Shown piece after piece: positions 9,575 to 19,021 of a stretch of DNA of 37,649 nt (its first letter is position 1; every line of letters begins with the position of its first letter). Position numbers and translations under genes: made by a program. Location of the stretch: NCBI RefSeq assembly GCF_000761245.1, contig NZ_AWOR01000063.1, positions 1 to 37,649 on the forward strand, given 5' to 3'. This DNA is from Comamonas testosteroni (GTDB lineage: Bacteria; Pseudomonadota; Gammaproteobacteria; Burkholderiales; Burkholderiaceae_C). The notes beneath the pieces were generated by a model. The model was given only the letters and a program-made list of their open reading frames with translations. It ran no database searches and was not told where the DNA came from.

Positions 9575-10255
9575 ATGCAACTGAATGCCGAAGACTACGC
9601 AGCCATCTGGCTCACGCTCAAGCTCGCGGGCGTGACTACCGTGCTGCTCATGCTGTTGTGCACACCGCTGGCCTGGTGGCTGGCCCAGACCCGTTCGCGC
9701 TGGCGCGGCCCGATCGGTGCCGTGGTGGCACTGCCGCTGGTGCTGCCGCCCACCGTCATCGGCTTTTATCTGCTGGTCACCATGGGCCCCAACGGGCCCG
9801 TAGGCAAGCTCACGCAGGCCATGGGCCTGGGAAATCTGCCATTCACCTTTGCCGGTCTGGTGGTGGGCTCGCTGATCTACTCCATGCCATTCACCGTGCA
9901 GCCGCTGCAGCGCGCGTTTGAAGCCCTGGGCCCGCGCCCCATGGAGGCTGCGGCCAGCCTGGGCGCCAGTCCGCTGGACCGCTTTCTGACCGTGGCCCTG
10001 CCGCTGGCGCGGCCCGGATTCATCACTGCCGCCGTGCTGACCTTTGCCCACACCGTGGGCGAATTCGGCGTGGTGCTGATGCTGGGCGGCAATATCCCCG
10101 GCGTCACGCGCGTGGTCTCGGTACAGATCTACGACCATGTGGAAGCCATGGAGTACGGCCACGCCCATATGCTGGCGGCCGGCATGGTGGTGTTTTCCTT
10201 CATCGTGCTGCTGGCTTTGAACTGGCTGCAACCCAAAGCGGAGCGCCGCGCATGA
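9575..10255 (+). CDS. modB: ModB, molybdate ABC transporter permease
   Basis: A 226-residue integral membrane permease (E. coli ModB has 229) with about five hydrophobic segments. The cytoplasmic EAA-type loop, which contacts the ATPase, reads EAAASLGASPLDRFLTVALPLARPG in form; its core EAAASLGAS is at about residues 127-135. Start ATG 9575 gives the family N-terminus MQLNAEDYAAIWLTLKLA. No clear Shine-Dalgarno site precedes it, and the 72-nt repeat ends just upstream, so the repeat has probably replaced the native leader. Its stop overlaps the modC start (ATGA, 10252-10255), meaning coupled translation. Confidence 0.93.
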   Translation: MQLNAEDYAAIWLTLKLAGVTTVLLMLLCTPLAWWLAQTRSRWRGPIGAVVALPLVLPPTVIGFYLLVTMGPNGPVGKLTQAMGLGNLPFTFAGLVVGSLIYSMPFTVQPLQRAFEALGPRPMEAAASLGASPLDRFLTVALPLARPGFITAAVLTFAHTVGEFGVVLMLGGNIPGVTRVVSVQIYDHVEAMEYGHAHMLAAGMVVFSFIVLLALNWLQPKAERRA

Positions 10256-11337
10256 CAGCCACCAGTTTCATCACCGCACAGCTCAGGCTGAGCCGGCCGG
10301 ACTTTGAGCTCGATGTGGATCTGCAACTACCCGGCCAGGGGGTCACGGCCCTGTTCGGGCCTTCGGGCTGCGGCAAGACCAGCTGTCTGCGCAGCCTCGC
10401 CGGGCTTGAGCGGGCGCAAGGCCGCGTCACCGTCAACCAGACCGTATGGCAGGACGACGCCGGCCGGCAATGGCTGCCCACGCACCAGCGCGCGCTCGGC
10501 TACGTGTTTCAGGAGGCCAGCCTGTTTCCTCATCTGTCGGTGCAGCGCAATATCGATTACGGACTCAGGCGCACGCCGCTGGAACGCCGCAAGGTCTCCA
10601 AGGAGCGGGCCGTGGAGCTGCTGGGCATCGCCCATCTGATGGATCGCATGCCCGCCACGCTGTCGGGCGGCGAGCGCCAGCGCGTGGCGATTGCACGGGC
10701 TCTGGCCACCAGCCCCGAAGTGCTGCTCATGGATGAGCCCCTGGCCGCACTCGACGCCCAGCGCAAGGCCGAAGTCCTGCCCTATCTGGAGCAGCTGCAG
10801 CGGCATCTGCGGATTCCAGTGATCTATGTCAGCCACTCCATGGACGAGGTCGCGCGCCTGGCCCAGCACATGGTGTTGCTTGGTGCAGGCAAGGTGCTGG
10901 CGCAGGGCTCCGTCACCGAACTGCTATCCAGCCTCGATCTGCCGCTGGCACATGGCGACGTGGCCTCCAGCGTGGTGCATGCCACGGTGCATGACCATGA
11001 CGCCGCCGATCATCTGAGCACACTGATCTTTGACGGAGGCCGGCTGCAACTCGTCATGGCCCGCCCGCGCGAGCCCGGCAGCACGGTGCCGCTGCGCGTG
11101 CAGGCTCGCGATGTCAGCCTGAGTCTGCTCAGGCCCGAGGGCAGCAGCATTCTCAACATCCTGCCGGTGCAGGTGCTGGAGCTGCGCGAGGACGGACCGG
11201 GCCAGGTGATGGTCTCGCTGCAGGCAGGCGGCTCCCGGCTGCTGGCCAGAATCACCCAGCACTCGTCCCGGGCCTTGCAGCTGCAGCCCGGCATGCCGGT
11301 GTTTGCCCAGATCAAGGGCATGGCGCTGCTGGACTAA
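10252..11337 (+). CDS. modC: ModC, molybdate ABC transporter ATPase with Mop domain
   Basis: A 361-residue ATPase. Walker A is GPSGCGKTS (36-44), the signature LSGGERQR, Walker B LLMDEPLAALD and the switch His is in YVSHSMDEV. A C-terminal molybdate-binding Mop/TOBE domain (about 290-355, including LRVQARDVSLSL) is typical of ModC and permits inhibition of transport by cytoplasmic molybdate. It overlaps modB by 4 nt. With ModA and ModB it makes the complete high-affinity molybdate importer. Confidence 0.94.
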   Translation: MTATSFITAQLRLSRPDFELDVDLQLPGQGVTALFGPSGCGKTSCLRSLAGLERAQGRVTVNQTVWQDDAGRQWLPTHQRALGYVFQEASLFPHLSVQRNIDYGLRRTPLERRKVSKERAVELLGIAHLMDRMPATLSGGERQRVAIARALATSPEVLLMDEPLAALDAQRKAEVLPYLEQLQRHLRIPVIYVSHSMDEVARLAQHMVLLGAGKVLAQGSVTELLSSLDLPLAHGDVASSVVHATVHDHDAADHLSTLIFDGGRLQLVMARPREPGSTVPLRVQARDVSLSLLRPEGSSILNILPVQVLELREDGPGQVMVSLQAGGSRLLARITQHSSRALQLQPGMPVFAQIKGMALLD

Positions 11338-11353
11338 GTGCCGGCCCAAATGC

Positions 11354-11367
11354 TTGATTTGCATCAA
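11354..11367. promoter_or_regulatory. FNR/Anr-type binding site
   Basis: TTGAT-TTGC-ATCAA is a perfect match to the known FNR/Anr consensus TTGAT-N4-ATCAA. It lies about 360 bp before the formate dehydrogenase start, so it would act through a promoter near 11400, well upstream of the start codon. It suggests oxygen-responsive expression. Confidence 0.75.
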
Positions 11368-11417
11368 GAATTTTTCATCACATACCCGAGGCCTACGCTA
11401 GCCTTTGCTGGACAAAC

Positions 11418-11432
11418 ATTCGCTTACTGAAT
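11418..11432. promoter_or_regulatory. Weak ModE-like dyad upstream of the formate dehydrogenase operon
   Basis: ATTC-N7-GAAT keeps the inner half-sites and exact spacing of the modA operator, and the right arm extends to GAATAG. The outer left arm does not match. It could link the operon to molybdate supply, but such a short match may be chance. Confidence 0.3.
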
Positions 11433-11445
11433 AGATTCGCCATCC

Positions 11446-11676
11446 TTTGACTTTTATCTAAGAGTCAAATGACAAAAAGCTTGAGGGCTTTTGTCACGTT
11501 TCCTCGCTTTGCGAGCCTGGCTATGCCAGCCGGCTCAATTGCTTGCCATTGGCATCCCTCAACATTCGACGTGGCCCGTGAGGTCCGGCAATGCGTGAGC
11601 AATCGTCAAGGTCGAGGCCACGAGTCCGGGCTGTTCCCCCGGCTCACGGGTGGCTGCATCTGCGCATGCAGCCACC
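11446..11676 (+). promoter_or_regulatory. Hairpin-rich leader of the formate dehydrogenase operon, candidate regulatory RNA
   Basis: At least seven local hairpins can be drawn in about 230 nt, including TTTGACT/AGTCAAA (11446-11469), TGACAAAA/TTTTGTCA (11470-11496), CTCGC/GCGAG (11503-11515), CTGGC/GCCAG (11517-11529) and an 11-bp GGTGGCTGCAT/ATGCAGCCACC stem (11649-11676). Longer pairings compete: CGTGGCC with GGCCACG (11570-11576, 11616-11622) against CCCGTGAG with CTCACGGG (11575-11582, 11643-11650). Alternative folds before a molybdenum-enzyme operon recall Moco-type riboswitches, but I cannot match the known consensus. Confidence 0.4.
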
Positions 11677-11729
11677 TGCAAACCTAACGCCCTCCATGGT
11701 CATGGGAGCGCGGTTGAAGAAAACAACAC

Positions 11730-14700
11730 ATGATGAATCACGGCAGAAGACGTTTCTTCAAGCTGTGCGGTGCCGGTGTCGCCGGCGCCACTGCTGCATC
11801 CCTGGGCTTTGCCCCCTCCGTGGCCATGGCCACATTGCCCCGCCAGTACAAGCTGCTGCGCGCCAAGGAAACCCGCAACAACTGTACCTACTGCTCGGTG
11901 GGCTGCGGCATGCTGATGTACAGCCTGGGTGACGGCGCCAAGAACGCCAAGTCCCGGATCTTCCACATCGAGGGCGACCCCGACCACCCCGTCAGCCGCG
12001 GCTCGCTGTGCCCCAAGGGGGCCGGTGCCCTGGACTACATCCATTCGGAGCAGCGCCTGAAATACCCCGAGGTGCGTGAAGCCGGCAGCAACGAGTGGAA
12101 GCGCATCAGCTGGGACGAAGCCAACGAACGCATCGCGCGCCTGCTCAAGGACGATCGCGACGCCAACTTCATCGAAATGAACGACAAGGGCCAGCGCGTC
12201 AACCGCTGGCTCAGCACCGGCATGCTGGCCTCGTCGGCCGCCTCCAACGAAACCGGCATCCTGGACTTCCGCTTCGGCCGCGCGCTGGGCATGGTGGGCT
12301 TCGACTGCCAGGCCCGCCTGTGCCACGGCCCCACGGTGTCGGCCCTGGCGCCCTCTTTCGGTCGCGGCGCGATGACCAACCACTGGGTGGACATCAAGAA
12401 CGCCAATGTGATCCTGGTCATGGGCGGCAACCCTGCCGAAGCCCACCCCGTGGGCTTCAAGTGGGCCATCGAAGCCAAGATCCACAACAAGGCTCACCTC
12501 ATGGTGGTGGACCCGCGCTTCAACCGCACGGCCTCGGTGGCCGACTTCTACGCCCCCATCCGTGCAGGCTCGGACGCCGCCTTTCTCATGGGCGTGGTCA
12601 ACTACCTGCTGCAGCACGACAAGATCCAGCACGAATACGTCAAGGCCTATACCAATGCCAGCCTGATCGTGCGCGAGGACTATGGCTTCGACGAAGGTCT
12701 GTTCAGCGGCTATGACGCCGACAAAAAGGCCTACGACAAATCCAGCTGGACCTATGAGCGCAATGCCGAAGGCCATGCCCTCACCGACGAGAGCCTGCAG
12801 CACCCGCGCTGCGTGCTGAACCTGCTGAAAAAGCATGTGGAGCGCTACACGCCCGAGATGGTGCAGACCATCACCGGCACCCAGGTCGCTGACTTTTTGC
12901 ATGTCTGCGAGCAACTGGCCAGCACCTCGGTGCCGGACCGCACGGCCACCTTCCTCTATGCCCTGGGCTGGACCCACCACACGGCCGGCGCACAAATCAT
13001 CCGCGGCGCAGCCATGATCCAGCTGCTGCTGGGCAATATCGGCATGGCCGGGGGCGGTGTCAACGCGCTGCGCGGCCACTCCAACATCCAGGGCTATACC
13101 GACCTGGGCCTGCTCTCGACGCGCCTGCCCGGCTACCTGAACCTGCCCGAGGACAGGCAGCAGACCATAGAGCAGTACCTGGCGGACGCCACGCCCAAGG
13201 CCGACCTGCCCGGCCAGGTCAACTACTGGAAGAACACGCCCAAATTCTTCGTCAGCCTGATGAAGGACCTGTACGGCGAGCACGCCACGCGCGAGAACAG
13301 CTGGGGCTACGACTGGCTGCCCAAGTGGGACCGCAGCTATGACATGCTGGCCTATTTCGACCTGATGTATCGCGGCAAGGTCAACGGCTATATCGCACAG
13401 GGCTTCAACCCCGTGGCCGCCATGCCCGACTCGGGCAAGATCCGCGACGCCCTGTCCAGGCTGAAGTTTCTGGTCATCATCGATCCGCTGCAGACCGAGA
13501 CCTCCACCTTCTGGAAGAACCACGGCGAGTTCAACGACGTGGACCCCGCAAAGATCCAGACCACGGTGTTCCGCCTGCCCTCTTCCTGCTTTGCCGAGGA
13601 GAACGGCGCCATCGTCAACTCGGGCCGCTGGCTGCAATGGCACTGGGCCGCGCAGGAGCCGCCCTTCGAGGCGCGCCACGACGGCCGCATCCTGGGCGGC
13701 ATCTTCATGAAGCTGCGCGAGCTGTACGCCAAGGAAGGCGGCACCTGCCCCGAGCCCTTGATGAATATGCGCTGGGACTACCACGACCCCCACGACCCCC
13801 ATCCCGAGGAAGTGGCCAAGGAAGCCAACGGCTACGCACTGGCCGATCTGTTCGACGACAGCGGCAAGCTGATCGCCAAAAAGGGCGAGCTGCTCTCCGA
13901 CTTCGGCATGCTGCGCGACGACGGCACGACCTCCAGCTACTGCTGGATCTTTGCCGGCTCGTGGACCGAGGCCGGCAACCAGATGGCCCGCCGCGACAAC
14001 ACCGACACCGGCCTGGGCAACACGCCGGGCTGGGCCTGGGCCTGGCCGGCCAACCGGCGCCTGCTGTACAACCGCGCCTCGGCCGATCCGGCCGGCAGGC
14101 CCTGGGATCCCAAGCGCCAGATCCTGCACTGGGACGGCCGCAAATGGGGCGGCTCCGACGTGCCCGACTATCCGCTGGGCGCCGCGCCGAACAGCGGCGT
14201 GAGCCCCTTCATCATGCAACCCGAAGGCCTGGGACGCCTGTTCTCGGCCAAGGGCATGAACGACGGTCCCTTCCCCGAGCACTACGAGCCCACCGAAAGC
14301 CCGATTGCGGCCAACCCGCTGCACCCCAAGGTCAGCAAGAGCCCCGTGGCGCGCGTGTTCGCCGACGACGCGGCGCGCATGGGATCGCGCGAGCAGTTCC
14401 CCTATGTGGCCACGACCTACTCCATCACCGAGATGTTCCGCCACTGGACCAAGCACTCGCGCCTGAACGCCATCGTGCAGCCCGAGCAGTTCATCGAGCT
14501 GTCGGAAAAGCTGGCTGACAAGAAAGGCATCAAGGCCGGCGACATGATCCGGGTCTCCAGCAAGCGCGGCCACATCAAGGGCAAGGCCGTGGTGACCAAG
14601 CGCGTGATGACGCTGCAGGTCGATGGCCAGGAGATCGAGCAGATCGGCATCCCCTGCCACTGGGGCTACGAAGGCACGACGCGCAAGGGCTATCTGGCCA

Positions 14701-14783
14701 ATACGCTGAGCCCCGGCATCGGCGATGCCAATGCCCAGACCCCAGAGTTCAAGGCCTTTTTGGTCAACATCGAAAAGGCATAA
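11730..14783 (+). CDS. fdnG: Formate dehydrogenase alpha subunit (Mo-bis-MGD), cysteine form
   Basis: A 1017-residue catalytic subunit that oxidises formate to CO2 on the periplasmic side. The Tat signal RRRFFK is at residues 6-11. A [4Fe-4S] site is formed by Cys52, Cys55, Cys59 and Cys94 (CTYCSVGCG, then SLCPKG). At the Mo-ligand position, E. coli FdnG has selenocysteine; here it is Cys198 in [10 protein letters not shown], followed by the conserved His199, so no selenocysteine machinery is needed. The molybdopterin-binding domain runs to the end. Two adjacent ATGs (11730, 11733) are possible starts and the ribosome site is weak. It heads the operon alpha-beta-gamma-fdhE-fdhD, downstream of an FNR box. 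Confidence 0.94.
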   Translation: MMNHGRRRFFKLCGAGVAGATAASLGFAPSVAMATLPRQYKLLRAKETRNNCTYCSVGCGMLMYSLGDGAKNAKSRIFHIEGDPDHPVSRGSLCPKGAGALDYIHSEQRLKYPEVREAGSNEWKRISWDEANERIARLLKDDRDANFIEMNDKGQRVNRWLSTGMLASSAASNETGILDFRFGRALGMVGFDCQARLCHGPTVSALAPSFGRGAMTNHWVDIKNANVILVMGGNPAEAHPVGFKWAIEAKIHNKAHLMVVDPRFNRTASVADFYAPIRAGSDAAFLMGVVNYLLQHDKIQHEYVKAYTNASLIVREDYGFDEGLFSGYDADKKAYDKSSWTYERNAEGHALTDESLQHPRCVLNLLKKHVERYTPEMVQTITGTQVADFLHVCEQLASTSVPDRTATFLYALGWTHHTAGAQIIRGAAMIQLLLGNIGMAGGGVNALRGHSNIQGYTDLGLLSTRLPGYLNLPEDRQQTIEQYLADATPKADLPGQVNYWKNTPKFFVSLMKDLYGEHATRENSWGYDWLPKWDRSYDMLAYFDLMYRGKVNGYIAQGFNPVAAMPDSGKIRDALSRLKFLVIIDPLQTETSTFWKNHGEFNDVDPAKIQTTVFRLPSSCFAEENGAIVNSGRWLQWHWAAQEPPFEARHDGRILGGIFMKLRELYAKEGGTCPEPLMNMRWDYHDPHDPHPEEVAKEANGYALADLFDDSGKLIAKKGELLSDFGMLRDDGTTSSYCWIFAGSWTEAGNQMARRDNTDTGLGNTPGWAWAWPANRRLLYNRASADPAGRPWDPKRQILHWDGRKWGGSDVPDYPLGAAPNSGVSPFIMQPEGLGRLFSAKGMNDGPFPEHYEPTESPIAANPLHPKVSKSPVARVFADDAARMGSREQFPYVATTYSITEMFRHWTKHSRLNAIVQPEQFIELSEKLADKKGIKAGDMIRVSSKRGHIKGKAVVTKRVMTLQVDGQEIEQIGIPCHWGYEGTTRKGYLANTLSPGIGDANAQTPEFKAFLVNIEKA

Positions 14784-14794
14784 GGCGAGCACCC

Positions 14795-15700
14795 ATGACC
14801 ATGCAATCCCAAGATATCGTGCGGCGCTCGGCCACCAACGAGCTCACGCCTGCCGCCCGTGCACGCGACCACAAGGCCGAGGTCGCCAAGCTCATCGACG
14901 TCAGCATCTGCATTGGCTGCAAGGCCTGCCAGGTGGCCTGCAGCGAATGGAACGATCTGCGCGACGATGTGGGCGAGAACTTCGGCGTCTACGACAACCC
15001 GCGCGATCTCTCGCCCGAGAGCTGGACGCTGATGCGCTTTGACGAGTATGTCAACGAGCAGGGCAAGCTGGAGTGGCTGATCCGCAAGGACGGCTGCATG
15101 CACTGCGAAGACCCCGGCTGCCTGAAGGCCTGCCCCCAGCCCGGCGCCATCGTGCAGTACGCCAACGGCATCGTGGACTTCCAGTCCGAGCAATGCATTG
15201 GCTGCGGCTACTGCGTGGCCGGCTGCCCCTTCAACATCCCGCGCATCAGCAAGAAGGACAACAAGGCCTACAAGTGCACGCTGTGCTCGGACCGCGTTGC
15301 CGTGGGCCAGGAGCCGGCCTGCGTCAAGACCTGCCCCACGGGCGCCATCGCGTTCGGCAGCAAGGACGACATGCTGATCAAGGCCGAAGGCCGCGTGCAG
15401 GAAATGAAGACCCGCGGCTTTGACCAGGCCGGCATCTACGACCCGCAAGGCGTGGGCGGCACCCATGTGATGTATGTGCTGCACCATGCCGACCAGCCCG
15501 AGCTCTATCACAAGCTGCCCAAGGATCCCAAGATCAGCGCCGTGGTCCAGGGCTGGAAGGGCTGGTTCAAGCCGCTGGCCGCGCTGGGCTTCGTGGCCAC
15601 GCTGGCCGGTGCCGCGGCCCACTACATGGCCGCCGGCCCCAACGAGATCGACGAAGACGATGCGGGCGAGGACCGCGCCAAGAAAGGAGAAACGGCATGA
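14795..15700 (+). CDS. fdnH: Formate dehydrogenase beta subunit, four [4Fe-4S] clusters
   Basis: A 301-residue electron-transfer subunit. Four cysteine groups are visible: Cys39/42/45/49, Cys101/104/109/113, Cys134/137/140/144 and Cys161/164/176/180, giving four [4Fe-4S] clusters that pass electrons from the Mo site to cytochrome b. A single C-terminal transmembrane helix (about 259-280) anchors it, as in FdnH/FdoH. The C-terminus after it is acidic. It starts 11 nt after the alpha subunit, and its stop overlaps the gamma start (ATGA, 15697-15700). Confidence 0.95.
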   Translation: MTMQSQDIVRRSATNELTPAARARDHKAEVAKLIDVSICIGCKACQVACSEWNDLRDDVGENFGVYDNPRDLSPESWTLMRFDEYVNEQGKLEWLIRKDGCMHCEDPGCLKACPQPGAIVQYANGIVDFQSEQCIGCGYCVAGCPFNIPRISKKDNKAYKCTLCSDRVAVGQEPACVKTCPTGAIAFGSKDDMLIKAEGRVQEMKTRGFDQAGIYDPQGVGGTHVMYVLHHADQPELYHKLPKDPKISAVVQGWKGWFKPLAALGFVATLAGAAAHYMAAGPNEIDEDDAGEDRAKKGETA

Positions 15701-16359
15701 ACAAAGACCGCATGATCTTGCGTACCCCGCTGCCCGATCGCCTCTGCCACTGGGCCATGGTGGTGTGTTTCTTTCTGGTCGCCATGTCGGGCCTGTCCTG
15801 GGTCTTTCCCAGCCTGAACTGGCTCAACAGCGTCTTCGGCACGCCGCAGCTGGCGCGGCTGCTGCACCCCTTCTTCGGCATCGTGGTGTTTGTGGCCCTG
15901 GTCTATCTGTTCGTTCGCTTTGTGAAATACAACCTGTTCGTCAAGGAAGACCGCATCTGGGTGGAGAACGTGAAGTCAGTGGTCGCGGGAGACCACAGCC
16001 GGCGGCTGCGCATCGGCAAGTACAACGCCGGCCAGAAGCTGCTGTTCTGGGGCATCATGAGCCTGATCTGCGTGCTGCTGCTCACGGGCCTGGTGATCTG
16101 GCGCGCCTACTTCGCTCACCTGTTCCCGATCCCCGTGCTGCGTGTCGCGCTGGCTCTGCACGCTCTGGCGGGCGTGGGCCTGATCTTGCTGATCGTTGGC
16201 CATATCTATCTGGCCTTCTGGGTCAAGGGCTCGATCCGCGGCATGGTCACCGGCTATGTCAGCCATGCCTGGGCCCGCGCCCATCACGACCGCTGGCATG
16301 AGGAGATCAGCGCCAAACCTGCGGCAGCAGGCAAAGCCAAGACAGGGAGAACACGATGA
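15697..16359 (+). CDS. fdnI: Formate dehydrogenase gamma subunit, cytochrome b556
   Basis: A 220-residue membrane subunit with four transmembrane helices. Likely haem-ligand histidines lie in RLCHWAM (helix 1), LLHPFFG (helix 2), LHALAG and GHIYLAFW (helix 4). It carries electrons from the Fe-S subunit to quinone. AAAGGAGA (15683-15690) is a strong ribosome site 6 nt before its ATG. It overlaps its neighbours by 4 nt on each side. Confidence 0.94.
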   Translation: MNKDRMILRTPLPDRLCHWAMVVCFFLVAMSGLSWVFPSLNWLNSVFGTPQLARLLHPFFGIVVFVALVYLFVRFVKYNLFVKEDRIWVENVKSVVAGDHSRRLRIGKYNAGQKLLFWGIMSLICVLLLTGLVIWRAYFAHLFPIPVLRVALALHALAGVGLILLIVGHIYLAFWVKGSIRGMVTGYVSHAWARAHHDRWHEEISAKPAAAGKAKTGRTR

Positions 16360-17306
16360 GCATCCATCTGGTTCCTGAATCCGAACGCTCGCCGGGTGTG
16401 GGTCATATCGCTGCCGTGCAGCTGCCCGCCGCCAAGCTGCCCTATGCCCGTCGCGCCAGCCGCCTGCAGCACCTGGCCCAGGGCCATGCAATGGCCGAGT
16501 ATCTGCTGTGGGCCGCCGAGCTGGCCGGTGCCCAGCAGGCCACGGCCGAGGCCCTGCCCTTGCCCGAGCAAGAAGCCGCCGCCCTGGGCGCGGCCCTGCA
16601 AGAGCGCACGCAAGCGCCTTTGCATTCGGCCCTGTGGCCGCGCTCGGCGCACTGGCTGGCCCTGATCGATGAATTGCTGAAGCGGATGGCGCAGCAACCC
16701 CGCATGCAGACTGCCGCCATCGGCCAGGCATTGGCGCGCTTGCAGCAGGCCGATGCAACCCAGCGCGAAGCCTGGGCCGACGCCCTGCTGACGGCGCTGC
16801 GCAGCGAAGCACTGAGCGACGATGCGGTCCTCCCCGAAGCGGGCGTGGCCCAGCTGCTTTGGAGCGCGCTGTCGCTGTACTGGCGCCAGCTGGCCAGCCA
16901 GTTGCCCGCTGCCGGCCGGGCCGAGCCGGGCGAGCAGCGCCATCTCTGCCCCGTCTGCGGCCATGTGCCCACCGCCAGCCTGGTGCTCGGCGGCGCCCAG
17001 GCCGGTGTGCGTTATCTGCAGTGCAGTCTGTGCGAATGCCAGTGGCATGTGGTGCGCAGCAAATGCAGCAACTGCGACAGCACGCATGCACTGGACTACT
17101 GGTGCCTGGAAGACGAAAAAGCGCCCATCAAGGCCGAGAGCTGCAACGAGTGCCAGACCTATCTCAAGGCCTTCTACCAGCAGGCGGACCACCAGCTGGA
17201 GCTGGTGGCCGACGACCTGGCCAGTCTGGCACTGGATGCCGAGATGGAGGACAAAGAGCTTGCGCGCAGCGGCATCAATCCACTGATGCTGCCATTGCTG
17301 GCCTAG
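16356..17306 (+). CDS. fdhE: FdhE, formate dehydrogenase accessory protein
   Basis: A 316-residue cytoplasmic protein close to E. coli FdhE (309), needed for maturation of respiratory formate dehydrogenases. The C-terminal half is rubredoxin-like with paired cysteines: CPVC, CSLC, CSNC and a CNEC pair, so it probably binds iron or zinc. The N-terminal half is helical and alanine-rich. It overlaps the gamma subunit by 4 nt, so its supply is tied to the enzyme. Confidence 0.93.
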   Translation: MSIHLVPESERSPGVGHIAAVQLPAAKLPYARRASRLQHLAQGHAMAEYLLWAAELAGAQQATAEALPLPEQEAAALGAALQERTQAPLHSALWPRSAHWLALIDELLKRMAQQPRMQTAAIGQALARLQQADATQREAWADALLTALRSEALSDDAVLPEAGVAQLLWSALSLYWRQLASQLPAAGRAEPGEQRHLCPVCGHVPTASLVLGGAQAGVRYLQCSLCECQWHVVRSKCSNCDSTHALDYWCLEDEKAPIKAESCNECQTYLKAFYQQADHQLELVADDLASLALDAEMEDKELARSGINPLMLPLLA

Positions 17307-17486
17307 GGTGCGAAATCGTCAGGCGCAAGCAGCAGCAGCAGCGGCAGTAGCAGCGGCTACCCACTCGATGGACCGCTGTGCTGCGCCTGCCGCCTGATGC
17401 CTTCGCCAGATCCCTTCCGGCCCGAGTCAGCGCAGCGCATTCGACCCTTGCCGGCAAGGGATGCGCCTGCTGACTATCATCAGCCC

Positions 17487-18350
17487 ATGACCGAGTCCGC
17501 CTGTCCCATCCCTGCCCAGCCGATAGCGCCGCTGCACACCCATGCCGTGAGTTTCTTCAACGCCGGGCAGCAGGAGCGGCAGGAGCGCGTGCTGGCAGCC
17601 GAGGTGCCGATCGCGCTGGTCTTCAACGGCATCTCGCATGCGGTGATGATGGGCTCGCCCACCGATGTAGAAGACTTTGCACTGGGCTTTGCGCTGACCG
17701 AGGGCATCATCGACAGCGCCGCTGACTGCTACGGCATCGAAGCCCGCCCCGTGTCTGCCGCGGCGGCCGGCCTGCCCGAAGGCATGGACGGCATGGAAGT
17801 GCAGCTCGACATCGCCTCGCGCTGCTTTGCCCGCCTCAAGGACAGGCGCCGCAGCATGACGGGCCGCACGGGTTGCGGTGTCTGCGGAGTCGAGAGCTTT
17901 GCGGCGCTTGACCTGTCGTTTGACGCCCTGGCGCCCCAGGACTGGCTGGAGCAGGTCGACGCAGCCACCGTGCTCAAGGCGATTGACGCCCTGCCGCCAC
18001 ACCAGATTCTCAATGCCGAGGCCGGCGCCATCCATGCCGCAGGCTGGGCCACTTTGGCGGGCGACATCACGGATGTGCTCGAAGACGTGGGCCGCCACAA
18101 TGCGCTGGACAAGCTGGTCGGCCGGCTGGCGCGCACGGGCCGCCTCGGCGAGCCCGGCTTTGTACTGCTGTCCAGCCGCGGCAGCCATGAACTGGTGCGC
18201 AAATGCGCCAAGGTCGGCATCGCGGCGCTGGCCACGATCTCCGCGCCCACCTCCATGGGCGTGCGCATGGCTGAGCTGACGGGCCTGCGCTTCTGGGGGC
18301 TGTGCCGTCCGCCCCGGGCGGTGCTCTATGCCGCGGGCGGCAAAGCCTGA
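17487..18350 (+). CDS. fdhD: FdhD, sulfurtransferase for formate dehydrogenase
   Basis: FdhD hands sulfur from IscS to the Mo cofactor of formate dehydrogenase. The two working cysteines are Cys130 and Cys133 in GRTGCGVCG. Other family segments are ALGFALTEGII, EDVGRHNALDK and LLSSRGSHELV. The ATG at 17487 gives 287 residues, near E. coli FdhD (277); the ATG at 17397 would add 30 residues without family likeness. No ribosome site precedes 17487, but TATCAT (17475-17480) lies 6 nt upstream, so a leaderless transcript is possible. It follows fdhE after 180 bp and probably also shares the operon transcript. Confidence 0.92.
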   Translation: MTESACPIPAQPIAPLHTHAVSFFNAGQQERQERVLAAEVPIALVFNGISHAVMMGSPTDVEDFALGFALTEGIIDSAADCYGIEARPVSAAAAGLPEGMDGMEVQLDIASRCFARLKDRRRSMTGRTGCGVCGVESFAALDLSFDALAPQDWLEQVDAATVLKAIDALPPHQILNAEAGAIHAAGWATLAGDITDVLEDVGRHNALDKLVGRLARTGRLGEPGFVLLSSRGSHELVRKCAKVGIAALATISAPTSMGVRMAELTGLRFWGLCRPPRAVLYAAGGKA

Positions 18351-18446
18351 GCAAGCCCTGCTGCCAAGCGCCAGCCTCTAGAATCACGGCATTGCGGCCA
18401 TGACTAAAGCTCTGACCGCCCCACGATCAGCCCCTGGATATACACC

Positions 18447-18851
18447 ATGAACCGCTGCACCACCGACCTCATCAGCCGCCGCTTCGTGGCCTGCGCCTTG
18501 CTGGCTGCTGCCGCCAGCGCCGGTCTGCCGGCCCAGGCCCAGGGCCTGCCCTCGGACGACACGCGCAACTTTCCGCCGACAGCCCAGTTCGGCGAACTGA
18601 CAGTCACCAATTTCCCCGAAGTGGCCATCAACGGCACGGCCATTCGCACCACGCCCGGCTTTCGCCTGTTCAGCCGCGAGCGCAGCCTGGTCTTTGCCAG
18701 CAACTATGCAGGCCAGAAGCTGCTGGTGGGCTATGTGATCGAGCCGCAGACCCAGGGCCTGCACACGGCCTGGATTCTGACCCCTGCCGAAATCGAGAAA
18801 TACAAGCCGATCCAGCCGCGCACCCTGCTGCAGCGCGTTTTCGGCAGCTGA
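18447..18851 (+). CDS. Small secreted protein of unknown function
   Basis: A 134-residue protein I do not recognise. The N-terminus has an Arg pair (RRFVACALLAAAASAG) and an Ala-rich hydrophobic stretch, with probable cleavage after AQAQG, so it is likely exported to the periplasm. The mature part is about 100 residues with no cysteine and no clear repeats. TAGAAT at 18379-18384 is a possible -10. It lies between fdhD and miaB on the same strand but separated from both by intergenic sequence, including a repeat-like hairpin before miaB. No functional link to either is evident. Confidence 0.75.
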   Translation: MNRCTTDLISRRFVACALLAAAASAGLPAQAQGLPSDDTRNFPPTAQFGELTVTNFPEVAINGTAIRTTPGFRLFSRERSLVFASNYAGQKLLVGYVIEPQTQGLHTAWILTPAEIEKYKPIQPRTLLQRVFGS

Positions 18852-18884
18852 GTCCGGCCCACGCCGACCGCTATTGATTAAAGA

Positions 18885-18958
18885 GCTGCTTGCGCTTTTT
18901 CTGCAAGCTTTTCAAACTATTTTCATATCCAAATCGATTGGTGGTAAGCGCTAGCCGC
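18885..18958. repeat. Inverted repeat of the AGCGCT intergenic class, before miaB
   Basis: GCTGCTTGCGCTT (18885-18897) is inverted as AAGCGCTAGCCGC (18946-18958), 11 of 13 positions pairing, around an AT-rich core of about 48 nt. AAGCGCTAG also occurs in the modA-modB gap near 9393. From general knowledge, similar AGCGCT elements are frequent between Comamonadaceae genes. Confidence 0.55.
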
Positions 18959-19021
18959 TATCACTTTGTGCTTGCAGACTCTGCAAGCCCCGCACCCGAG
19001 AACACCTGACAAGAGCGCCCC

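Larger units (their letters stand above)
11338..11729 (+). other. Regulatory gap between modC and the formate dehydrogenase operon
   Basis: This 392-bp gap has no convincing gene. It holds an FNR-type box (11354-11367), a weak ModE-like dyad (11418-11432) and a series of hairpins (11446-11676), listed separately. It begins 1 nt after modC with no obvious modC terminator. A 72-codon ORF at 11469-11687 overlaps the hairpins and has no family resemblance. Confidence 0.7.

Noticed and set aside
11469..11687. 72-codon ORF in the formate dehydrogenase leader
   Set aside because: Overlaps the hairpins, lacks a good ribosome site and has no family likeness. A leader peptide cannot be excluded but is not supported.
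11730..14783. Selenocysteine in the formate dehydrogenase
   Set aside because: The position is a TGC cysteine codon and the frame is uninterrupted, so no UGA recoding is needed.
11700..14792. 1030-codon open frame on the minus strand opposite fdnG
   Set aside because: A codon-bias shadow of a GC-rich gene: the plus strand encodes a complete, motif-rich formate dehydrogenase subunit, and the antisense product is low-complexity and rich in His, Gln and Gly.
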